NCBI GenBank assembly: GCA_937923125.1
Contig: CALALK010000298.1
Location: 1 to 8,629, forward strand
Direction: 5' to 3'
DNA: 8,629 bases
From: an uncultured Carnobacterium sp.
GTDB lineage: Bacteria; Bacillota; Bacilli; Lactobacillales; Aerococcaceae
The notes below the pieces were generated by a model, which was not told the origin of the DNA, searched no databases, and saw nothing but the letters and a program-made list of their open reading frames with translations. How positions within the stretch are numbered: the first letter of the stretch is position 1; the number at the start of each line of letters is the position of its first letter. This document shows, one piece after another, positions 1-5,749 of this stretch. A program made the position numbers and the translations under genes.

Positions 1-971
1 TGGCGGAGAAAAAACTCTTCAAGAAGAAAGAAGACGAAGAGGTTGCTGTCGGAATCGATAGTCCGGATATAGAATTATTACAACGCCGCATGAAGCAGTT
101 CTTAGGACTACACTATAATGAAAATACAATTGAATCAGGCGTGGATCGACTAGACCTTGGAACAATCAAGTTTACGAAGAAGGATTTAACAAAACTGAAC
201 CAAGAAACGATTGAACGCTCGCGTAACCGCGAAGAGTTAAGGGAACGCTGGAATGAATCCCTTCCGCTTCTAGAAGACATGGAAGTTTCCAATGAAGTGG
301 GAGTGGACAAGACGTTCTTGCCAACCGTTCTGCTAACAGATGCACGGAAAATTCTAACCTATGCGCAAGCAATCGCACTGACGGAACTAATCATCTATAT
401 CATCCTCGATTTTGCGAAAGGACCGTCCCAACTCTTATATCCAGTGTTCATCCTGTCGCTTATCGTGTTAAATATCGTCTGGTTGAGATATTTCCTATAC
501 AAGAGTCCGTATAAACGCCTCGAACTCTTTGCCGAAGCCGTCCGAAAAGCCTTGCTGGCATCAGGACACTTGCAGACACAAAACTGTAAGGCCAGAGTCG
601 TTCGTGGGGATAAGGATTCGATTCAAACCGCCACTTATCTAAAAGGCGGAACCTTGCGTGAGAAGGAACTCTTCGCACAGGCGCTATCGGAATTCTTTGC
701 TCCAATCGAGAACCAGCGCTATATTCTAAGGGCTACGACTTGGGTGAATGACCAAACGAAATATTTTGCCATCCCAAGTATGTTTGATAAACGCAAAGAA
801 GACGCCGTTGCCTTTGTAGCCAACATCGAAAAATACATTGGCAAGTACGAAATCATCTACACTCGTAATGTAGAAGGGCGTCATATTCTCTTAGATGCAC
901 GTCTGAATGCATTAGGAAATAAACAAGAACGTACTTTCTCTAAGAAGAAAGTCACGTCTAAATTAAAATAA
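1..971 (+). CDS. 5'-partial gene, membrane-hairpin protein of unknown function (possible C-terminal part of a helicase-family protein)
   Basis: The frame is open from the window edge (first full codon at 3) to the TAA at 969-971, giving 322 residues. The first two bases are TG followed by GCG, so an ATG could sit one base outside the window, or the gene may be much longer upstream. The first in-frame internal ATG is at 90, but coding continues above it without a stop and no clear ribosome binding site precedes it, so I do not use it as the start. Numbering from the codon at 3, the N-terminal 115 residues are charged and probably helical. Two hydrophobic segments follow at about 121-137 and 144-166, forming a membrane hairpin, then a soluble C-terminal domain with a Lys-rich end. 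The motifs TIESGVDRLDL, NREELRERW, GTLREKELF and PIENQRYIL faintly recall C-terminal regions of some DEAD/DEAH helicase-family proteins. That is memory-based and weak. A terminator follows directly. Confidence 0.75.
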   Translation, partial: AEKKLFKKKEDEEVAVGIDSPDIELLQRRMKQFLGLHYNENTIESGVDRLDLGTIKFTKKDLTKLNQETIERSRNREELRERWNESLPLLEDMEVSNEVGVDKTFLPTVLLTDARKILTYAQAIALTELIIYIILDFAKGPSQLLYPVFILSLIVLNIVWLRYFLYKSPYKRLELFAEAVRKALLASGHLQTQNCKARVVRGDKDSIQTATYLKGGTLREKELFAQALSEFFAPIENQRYILRATTWVNDQTKYFAIPSMFDKRKEDAVAFVANIEKYIGKYEIIYTRNVEGRHILLDARLNALGNKQERTFSKKKVTSKLK

Positions 972-977
972 ACGCAT

Positions 978-1018
978 AAAGAATCTAGCCCAAAACCGAC
1001 TAGATTCTTTCTATTTTT
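978..1018 (+). terminator. rho-independent terminator after the first gene
   Basis: A perfect 11-bp inverted repeat (AAAGAATCTAG at 978-988 with CTAGATTCTTT at 1000-1010) encloses an 11-nt loop. It is followed by the T-rich stretch CTATTTTTG. It begins six bases after the stop codon at 971, so it ends the upstream transcript and insulates the tRNA unit. Confidence 0.9.
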
Positions 1019-1030
1019 GCGGTAAAATCC

Positions 1031-1059
1031 TTGCATTCTATTTCAAACTATTGTAAGAT
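1031..1059 (+). promoter_or_regulatory. predicted sigma-A promoter of the tRNA-Tyr/tRNA-Gln unit
   Basis: TTGCAT (1031-1036, 4/6 match to TTGACA) is separated by 17 bp from TAAGAT (1054-1059, 4/6 match to TATAAT). Transcription would start near 1066, about 20 nt before the mature 5' end of tRNA-Tyr. The site lies between the upstream terminator and the first tRNA, where a promoter is needed. Confidence 0.6.
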
Positions 1060-1087
1060 ATCTGAGTACGAAATTTTAATATTTGCT

Positions 1088-1171
1088 GGAGGGGTAGCGA
1101 AGTGGCTAAACGCGGCGGACTGTAAATCCGCTCCTTCGGGTTCGGCAGTTCGAATCTGCCCCCCTCCACCA
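1088..1171 (+). tRNA. tRNA-Tyr (anticodon GUA)
   Basis: This is a class II tRNA with a long variable arm. The acceptor stem pairs GGAGGGG (1088-1094) with CCCCTCC (1161-1167), followed by discriminator A and an encoded CCA (1169-1171). The anticodon stem GCGGA/TCCGC closes the loop CTGTAAA, with anticodon GTA at 1122-1124. The T-loop TTCGAAT is canonical. It is read from its own promoter together with the tRNA-Gln that begins two bases after it. Confidence 0.97.
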
Positions 1172-1172
1172 T

Positions 1173-1244
1173 TGGGGTATAGCCAAGCGGTAAGGCAACG
1201 GACTTTGACTCCGTCATTCGTTGGTTCGAATCCAGCTACCCCAG
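1173..1244 (+). tRNA. tRNA-Gln (anticodon UUG)
   Basis: The acceptor stem pairs TGGGGTA (1173-1179) with TACCCCA (1237-1243), with discriminator G at 1244. The anticodon stem ACGGA/TCCGT closes loop CTTTGAC, with anticodon TTG at 1205-1207; the T-loop TTCGAAT is canonical. Unlike its neighbour, this gene does not encode CCA (the bases after the discriminator are TCC), so the 3' end must be added by CCA nucleotidyltransferase. One base separates it from tRNA-Tyr, implying a shared precursor. Confidence 0.97.
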
Positions 1245-1250
1245 TCCTAC

Positions 1251-1274
1251 AGGCACCGATTCCGGTGCCTTTTT
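1251..1274 (+). terminator. rho-independent terminator of the tRNA unit
   Basis: An 8-bp GC-rich stem (AGGCACCG at 1251-1258 with CGGTGCCT at 1263-1270) closes a 4-nt loop and runs into five T residues (1270-1274). It lies seven bases after tRNA-Gln and ends the two-tRNA transcript. Confidence 0.92.
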
Positions 1275-1367
1275 CGTTGCCCTAATCTAAATTTTCCCCA
1301 CCTTGTCCTTCCCACCGCCAGAAACCATTCGTAATTTTCTTTGTGACTGGATTTTGATAGAGCAGTT

Positions 1368-1564
1368 GAAAAAGATGTCTCGAAAGAGTTGAAAAGTTCC
1401 ATAGTAGCAGTAATAGGGGATAGCATTCAAAGTGAATTACGACCTCTTGAAAATTGATTTTCTAGAGGTCGTTTGAATCTTGAAAGAGCTTGAGACTTCG
1501 GCTCAAGCCGGTGCCCTATTACAGCTACTATTAAAAACTTTTCAATCGAAGAGACATCTTTTTC
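1368..1564 (+). ncRNA. 197-nt multi-stem structured element: candidate 6S-like RNA or MITE-like inverted repeat
   Basis: Two arms of about 50 nt pair in four blocks: 1368-1381 with 1551-1564 (14 bp, perfect), 1389-1398 with 1536-1545 (10 bp), 1401-1408 with 1524-1531 (8 bp) and 1410-1418 with 1514-1522 (9 bp), about 41 pairs broken by small internal loops. Inside lie a long hairpin (1439-1447 with 1464-1472, extended by 1449-1453 with 1458-1462) and a GC-rich hairpin (1488-1494 with 1502-1508) whose loop contains a CTTCGG tetraloop. A T-rich tract (1559-1570) follows in the + direction. A long closing stem, an open centre with a hairpin on its 3' side and a terminal hairpin is the layout of 6S RNA, and the length fits. 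However, I find no convincing promoter upstream, only TTTGAT at 1353-1358 without a good -35, and no sequence signature I can vouch for. A MITE with about 50-bp terminal inverted repeats would look similar. The structure is certain; the identity is not. Confidence 0.5.
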
Positions 1565-1640
1565 TTTTTTGCACACCAATCATCCAAAAACGGTCAAAAA
1601 GTAAGAAAAATTACGAAATGTTTCAAAAAGGGACTAAAAA

Positions 1641-1658
1641 TTTCCTAACAATAGGAAA
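1641..1658. promoter_or_regulatory. palindromic operator candidate at the PTS operon promoter
   Basis: A perfect 7-bp inverted repeat, TTTCCTA (1641-1647) and TAGGAAA (1652-1658) with a 4-nt centre, overlaps the -35 box of the predicted promoter. Its symmetry and position fit a protein binding site, most simply for the PRD regulator encoded just downstream. The assignment to that regulator is inference. Confidence 0.4.
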
Positions 1659-1674
1659 AGATTTTAGGTATAAT
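1645..1674 (+). promoter_or_regulatory. predicted sigma-A promoter of the regulator-PTS operon
   Basis: A perfect TATAAT (1669-1674) lies 18 bp downstream of CTAACA (1645-1650, 4/6 match to TTGACA). The start point would be near 1681, giving a leader of about 40 nt before the regulator ATG at 1722. The weak -35 and the overlapping palindrome are what one expects of an activator-dependent or otherwise controlled promoter. Confidence 0.65.
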
Positions 1675-1708
1675 GGAATCAAAGAATCTGATATAGTCAA
1701 ATTGAGGT

Positions 1709-1714
1709 GGAGGG
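1709..1714 (+). promoter_or_regulatory. ribosome binding site that fixes the regulator start
   Basis: GGAGGG at 1709-1714 is seven bases upstream of ATG 1722. An in-frame GTG at 1707 would add five residues but overlaps this site and has no ribosome binding site of its own, so ATG 1722 is preferred. Confidence 0.75.
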
Positions 1715-1721
1715 ATTTTTA

Positions 1722-3614
1722 ATGAAGCAACGACACCAACAACTGTTGCACTTACTTGCACGCCAAGAATGGATCAAAGGACGCGAATTAGCTTCCTGCC
1801 TCGGCGTCAGCGCAAGAACAGTGCGTTCCGATATCGAACAAATCAACCGAGAAATGCCGCATATCATTCAAGCGGATCGCCAAAAAGGATATCACCTCGT
1901 AGCTTTCCAACAAAATCGATATGCTGACCCAGAAGGACTACTAAGAGCTCCACAAGATAGCGCAGAAAGAAGCGCCAACTTACTGAAGCAACTCTTGTTC
2001 AATGGGGAGGGCGTTTCTATCGAAGCTTTTTGCGAACAATGTTTTGTAAGCGCTAAAACGTTTGATATAGACCGTATTCGTGTCCAACAACAACTGGAAG
2101 AATACGACGGTCTGGAACTCGTGACGAAGAATGGGGCGCTTGTATTAGAAGGGCCAGAAGCCAGCAAGCGAAAATTGTATCGAGAACTACTGAAGAAAGA
2201 ATTAAACGAAGACTTCTTGAATAGTTCAGAGCTCGCGAATGTATATCCAGAGTTGGATTTAGCACATTTTGAGACGATTATATGGGAGAAATTGAAGGAG
2301 TTTCGCTATTCAATTCGTAAAACACTCATGCCGTTTTTATTATTGCATTTAGGATTAGTCTTGCAGCGAATCCGTCTTGGACAAACGGTGCAAGAGAGTG
2401 TTGTCGAAAAAGTAGATTTGGAAGTCGAAGCGACGATTGTTCGGTCGATTTTTAAAGAAATTCTAGGCGATAAAGAGATTCCAGAAGGAGAAATTCTTTC
2501 CTATGCAAAACTCTTAAAGGCCTATCATAATTCAAGTGTGATTCAATCGGATGTCTACTTTAAGGGCGAGAAAATCGAACTGGAGGAATTGACAAGAAAG
2601 ATTGATGAAATGCTCTTTAAACGAATGGGCATCTCCTTTGTGGATCAAAAGGAATTCAAGGTGCGATTCCAATTACACTTGCAAGGGCTGCTCGAACGAG
2701 TACAGATGAACCTAAGCTTACCGAATCATTATGTACAAACTTTTAAACGACAATATCCGTTGGTGTTTGATACGGCAGTTTCCGTGAGTCAGTATTTAAT
2801 GAACGAGCTGCAATGTCAGATTACCGAAGAGGAAATTGGATTCCTTGCACTGCATATTGGAGCCGCCTATATGCAAGGAGCGACCAATGCGAAACTACGC
2901 GCGGTCCTGATTGCAAATACGCAATATCCACTGATTGCTGGAAGTGTCGAACGATTGAAGGAGCAGTTCCAACATCGGATGGAGTTTGTGGCAGAAGAAG
3001 CGACATTTACTACAGGAGTGACGGACTTTTATGAAGCAGATTTACTCATTACCTTTGAGCAACTGGAACCACCCGTTGCGATTCCAGTCGTTCGATTAGG
3101 ACTATTTTTCAATACACAAGATGAAATTCAACTGATTAAAGTGATGAATCGACTCGAAACTCAGAAGATGAGTGAAACGATTCGCACGCAAATTGGGCAG
3201 TTGATGGATGAAGCTTTCTTCTATGCGGACGTGGAGGCAACGAGCCGAGGAGAAATTCTACAGCAAATGGGCTCGCGCTTAGAAGCAGCAGGAATCGTGA
3301 ATGAGGACTTTCTACCATCGGTCTTGAAACGCGAAAGCCTCTCTTCGACGGACTTCGATTATTCGATTGCGATTCCGCATCCGTTGCATCCATCTAGCAA
3401 GCGCTCGATGATTTCAATTGCGGTATTAAGAGAGCCGATTCAGTGGAATCATTTCCCAGTGAAACTCGTAATTTTACTCGCGTTGAAGGAAGAGGATATG
3501 GAATTCATGCAACTCTTCTTACGATGGCTCGGGAAGCAACTGGACTCCCCGGACAAAATGATGTGTTTATTAGAAGCAAAAAATGTAGAGTCGTTTATTC
3601 AGGCGATTCGATAA
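1722..3614 (+). CDS. PRD-domain transcriptional activator with PTS EIIB-like and EIIA domains (MtlR/LicR type)
   Basis: This 630-residue protein is probably the DNA-binding regulator of the adjacent PTS operon. It starts with a winged helix-turn-helix (about 3-45; ELASCLGVSARTVRSDI at 22-38 spans the recognition helices), then a second HTH/Mga-like region (about 88-160). PRD1 (about 170-280, H209 in LLLHLG) and PRD2 (about 290-390, H319 and H378) follow. An EIIB(Gat)-like domain spans about 392-480 and a mannitol/fructose-type EIIA domain about 495-630, with its candidate phospho-His at H553 in AIPHP. In this family EI/HPr and the cognate EIIs phosphorylate these histidines and set activity according to substrate flux. 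DNA-binding HTH domains rather than an RNA-binding CAT domain argue for transcription activation, not antitermination. The EIIB-like domain has no cysteine in its P-loop position. The gene ends 16 nt before the EIIA gene. The family call is secure; the inducer is unknown. Confidence 0.93.
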   Translation: MKQRHQQLLHLLARQEWIKGRELASCLGVSARTVRSDIEQINREMPHIIQADRQKGYHLVAFQQNRYADPEGLLRAPQDSAERSANLLKQLLFNGEGVSIEAFCEQCFVSAKTFDIDRIRVQQQLEEYDGLELVTKNGALVLEGPEASKRKLYRELLKKELNEDFLNSSELANVYPELDLAHFETIIWEKLKEFRYSIRKTLMPFLLLHLGLVLQRIRLGQTVQESVVEKVDLEVEATIVRSIFKEILGDKEIPEGEILSYAKLLKAYHNSSVIQSDVYFKGEKIELEELTRKIDEMLFKRMGISFVDQKEFKVRFQLHLQGLLERVQMNLSLPNHYVQTFKRQYPLVFDTAVSVSQYLMNELQCQITEEEIGFLALHIGAAYMQGATNAKLRAVLIANTQYPLIAGSVERLKEQFQHRMEFVAEEATFTTGVTDFYEADLLITFEQLEPPVAIPVVRLGLFFNTQDEIQLIKVMNRLETQKMSETIRTQIGQLMDEAFFYADVEATSRGEILQQMGSRLEAAGIVNEDFLPSVLKRESLSSTDFDYSIAIPHPLHPSSKRSMISIAVLREPIQWNHFPVKLVILLALKEEDMEFMQLFLRWLGKQLDSPDKMMCLLEAKNVESFIQAIR

Positions 3615-3630
3615 GGAAGGAGGAAATCGT

Positions 3631-3948
3631 ATGGAAGGCATTGAGCTAGTGTGTTTTAAGATGATTAGCGCACTAGGTGCAGCAAAATCCAGTTTTATGG
3701 AGGCGGTGCAAGAAGCGCGTTTAGGACATTTCGAAGAAGCGCGCCGTTGTATTGAAGAAGGAGATAAATATCATGCAGAAGGGCATGAAGCGCACTTTGG
3801 ATTATTACAACAAGAAACATCCGGTGAGCCGGTGCCATTATCACTTTTACTGGTCCATGCAGAAGACCAGTTGATGAATGCGGAATTTCTTAAAATTACA
3901 GCAGAAGAAATTATCGCCCTTTATGAACGGATAGAAACAATTAAATAG
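3631..3948 (+). CDS. PTS system EIIA component, lactose/cellobiose (chitobiose) family
   Basis: This 105-residue cytoplasmic protein carries phosphate from HPr to EIIB. The length and all-helical sequence match LacA/ChbA-type EIIA. The expected active-site His is H76 in LLLVHAEDQLMNA, and D79, three residues later, matches the conserved Asp that binds metal at the trimer centre in this family. AAG-GAGG at 3617-3623 sits seven bases before ATG 3631. It lies between the regulator and EIIB (21 bp from the stop to the EIIB start used here), clearly in one operon. Family members carry lactose, cellobiose or N,N'-diacetylchitobiose systems, so the sugar cannot be read from this subunit. Confidence 0.95.
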   Translation: MEGIELVCFKMISALGAAKSSFMEAVQEARLGHFEEARRCIEEGDKYHAEGHEAHFGLLQQETSGEPVPLSLLLVHAEDQLMNAEFLKITAEEIIALYERIETIK

Positions 3949-3954
3949 AAACGG

Positions 3955-3961
3955 AAGGAGG
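3955..3961 (+). promoter_or_regulatory. ribosome binding site that fixes the EIIB start
   Basis: AAGGAGG at 3955-3961 is eight bases upstream of ATG 3970 but only two bases upstream of the alternative ATG 3964. The spacing strongly favours 3970 as the translation start. Confidence 0.8.
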
Positions 3962-3969
3962 AAATGAAA

Positions 3970-4296
3970 ATGAAAAGAATTTATCTATTTTGTAGTGCGG
4001 GGATGTCAACCAGTCTAGTGGCTAGCAGAATGCAAGACGTAGCAGATAAGCATAATTTGCCGCTAGAAATTAAAGCGTTTCCAGACCGTAATATCGATAC
4101 GATTTACGAGCAATACCATCCAGACGTAATCTTGTTAGGACCTCAAGTGAAATTCAAATTCAATGCGGTTCATGCAAAATACGATCCGATGGGAGTTCCT
4201 GTCGATGTCATCAATCTTGAAGACTACGGAAATGCAGATGGCGAACGTATCTTAAAACGTGCCATTCAATTATTAAAATCTAAAAAAGAACAATAG
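3970..4296 (+). CDS. PTS system EIIB component, lactose/cellobiose (chitobiose) family
   Basis: This 108-residue cytoplasmic phosphotransferase takes phosphate from EIIA and passes it to the sugar bound in EIIC. The N-terminal MKRIYLFCSAGMSTSLVASRM carries the phospho-cysteine C8 in the P-loop CSAGMSTS, and LLGPQVKF matches the family motif LLGPQI. The sequence closely follows E. coli ChbB as I remember it, so the chitobiose/cellobiose branch is the best placement. I use ATG 3970 rather than 3964 because of ribosome-binding-site spacing. The TAG stop at 4294-4296 overlaps the AGGAGG (4295-4300) of the EIIC gene, suggesting translational coupling. Confidence 0.95.
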   Translation: MKRIYLFCSAGMSTSLVASRMQDVADKHNLPLEIKAFPDRNIDTIYEQYHPDVILLGPQVKFKFNAVHAKYDPMGVPVDVINLEDYGNADGERILKRAIQLLKSKKEQ

Positions 4297-4308
4297 GAGG
4301 TTAGTACA

Positions 4309-5661
4309 ATGTTTGCAGGTTTAGAAAGTACAATGGGCCGCGTGGCAGAACGCTTGAGCACGAATAAGGTGCTAGTTGCGATTCGTGACGGGTTCTTAGT
4401 CGGTACACCATTAATTATCGTAGCATCCATTTTCCTTGTAATTGCCAACTTCCCAGTACCAGGGTATAGCGACTTTATGGCGCAATTCTTCGGCAAGGGT
4501 TGGGAAAACTCTATGGATGCCGTGATTGATTCAACATTTAGTATTTTAGCAGTTTTAGGGGCAGTTGGTATCGGTTATTCTTATGCCAAACAATTAGAAA
4601 GTGATGCCATTGCAGGTGGAGCTTTATCACTTGTCTGCTACCTTATCATGACTCCAAAAGTTCACCCAAAATTTGTGAATGAAGCAGGTAAAGCATTTAG
4701 TGGTTTTGCCTTCTCAAACCTTGGTTCTGCAGGGGTGTTCTTAGCGATGATTACTGCGATTGTGTCAGTAAAAATCTTCGTAACGATTCAGAAAAAAGGA
4801 TGGGTTATCAAACTTCCTGATGCAGTGCCACCAGCAGTTTACCATTCATTTGCAGCTTTAATTCCTAGTGCGTTTGCGATGTTCTTTGCTTTTGCAATCT
4901 ATCTCATCTTCTCATTAACAGAATATCAATACGCACAAACATTTATTTATAAAGTGTTACAAGCTCCGTTAGAAGGATTCGGTCAAACAGTATTCTTCGA
5001 ACCAATCTATCAATTCCTATCAACTCTATTCTGGTTCTTCGGAATTAATGGTCCAGCTGTAACAAATACAGTATTTAACCCAATTCACTTAGTATTAACA
5101 AACCAAAACTTAGAAGCATTTAAAGCAGGTCAACCATTACCAAACATCTTCACTGGACCTTTCGGAGACTTCTTCGGTAACTTCGGTGGTGGAGGTAGTA
5201 CATTATCTCTTGTATTCTTAATGGTATTCCTTGCAAAATCAGAACGAATGAAGAAACTCGGTCGATTAGCTTTAATCCCTGGTATTTTCGGTATCAACGA
5301 AATGGTTACATTCGGTTTACCAGTAGTATTAAACCCAATTATCGCGATTCCATTCTTATTAACACCACTTGTAAATACAATCTTAGCAACAATCGCTACA
5401 ATGGTAGGAATTATCCCTTATACAACAGGGGCATCTCTCCCATGGACAACGCCATTCTTCTTCTCTGGATGGTTATCAACAGGTAGTATCGTAGCCGGAT
5501 TCTTCCAAATCTTCTTGATTCTATTAGGCTGCTTAATCTACTTCCCATTCTTCAAAGCATTGGATAAACAATACTTGAAAGAAGAAGCAGGCGCTAGCAT
5601 GTTAACAGGTGATGAATTAGACGACGTTGACTTAAACGACTTATCATTTGATGATTTATAA
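4309..5661 (+). CDS. PTS system EIIC permease, lactose/cellobiose (chitobiose) family
   Basis: This 450-residue polytopic membrane permease should bind the sugar outside, move it across the membrane and present it to EIIB for phosphorylation. The N-terminus (FAGLESTMGRVAERLSTNK) and hydrophobic segments from about residue 28 to 415 are typical of the LacE/CelB family. GNFGGGGSTLSL (about 293-304) and FGINEMVTFGLP (about 328-339) are family motifs; E331 corresponds to the catalytic-site Glu (E334 of Bacillus cereus ChbC, numbering from memory). The normally conserved GIHG motif reads GING at 245-248, with Asn at 247. The C-terminus is a short Asp-rich tail. AGGAGG at 4295-4300 sets ATG 4309. 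The later part of the gene uses very few G-ending codons and strongly prefers TTC, AAC and A-ending codons, as highly expressed genes of this group do. Substrate is unproven; a GlcNAc-containing conjugate is suggested by the neighbours. Confidence 0.95.
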   Translation: MFAGLESTMGRVAERLSTNKVLVAIRDGFLVGTPLIIVASIFLVIANFPVPGYSDFMAQFFGKGWENSMDAVIDSTFSILAVLGAVGIGYSYAKQLESDAIAGGALSLVCYLIMTPKVHPKFVNEAGKAFSGFAFSNLGSAGVFLAMITAIVSVKIFVTIQKKGWVIKLPDAVPPAVYHSFAALIPSAFAMFFAFAIYLIFSLTEYQYAQTFIYKVLQAPLEGFGQTVFFEPIYQFLSTLFWFFGINGPAVTNTVFNPIHLVLTNQNLEAFKAGQPLPNIFTGPFGDFFGNFGGGGSTLSLVFLMVFLAKSERMKKLGRLALIPGIFGINEMVTFGLPVVLNPIIAIPFLLTPLVNTILATIATMVGIIPYTTGASLPWTTPFFFSGWLSTGSIVAGFFQIFLILLGCLIYFPFFKALDKQYLKEEAGASMLTGDELDDVDLNDLSFDDL

Positions 5662-5698
5662 AATTACAAAAGCATAAGTCACAAGATTTCATAACATT

Positions 5699-5729
5699 GG
5701 GTGGCATGCAACAACGCTGCCACCTTTTT
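5699..5729 (+). terminator. terminator-like hairpin between the PTS genes and the downstream enzyme genes
   Basis: GGTGGCA (5700-5706) pairs perfectly with TGCCACC (5718-5724), with an 11-nt loop and a five-T tract (5725-5729). It stands in the 88-nt gap between the EIIC stop and the GrdB-like start. I see no good promoter after it, and only 20 nt separate it from the next ATG. The likely role is partial termination that lowers expression of the enzymes relative to the transporter, or stabilisation of the upstream mRNA 3' end. Confidence 0.75.
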
Positions 5730-5749
5730 GAATAGAGAGGGGTGAACAG

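Noticed and set aside
1088..1244. tRNA pair as an integration site for a genomic island carrying the PTS operon.
   Set aside because: No direct repeat of a tRNA 3' end and no integrase gene is seen in the window.
1031..1285. 84-codon open frame on the + strand.
   Set aside because: It runs straight through the two tRNA genes and their terminator.
1572..1620. Possible catabolite-responsive element around CAAAAACGGTCAAA.
   Set aside because: It lacks the TG and CA ends of the cre consensus and matches only the AA-CG core, so the support is too weak to list. Catabolite control remains plausible but unshown.
1707..1709. GTG 1707 as the start of the regulator.
   Set aside because: It overlaps the GGAGGG ribosome binding site that is well spaced for ATG 1722.
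1480..1722. 80-codon open frame on the + strand upstream of the regulator.
   Set aside because: It starts inside the large inverted repeat, spans the operon promoter, has no ribosome binding site and shows no protein-like composition.
5690..5729. GGGTGGCA in the gap after EIIC looks like the T-box antiterminator motif.
   Set aside because: Only the first bases match GGGTGGNACCGCG. The gap is 88 nt, with no room for a stem I and specifier loop, and the sequence is fully explained by a simple terminator hairpin.
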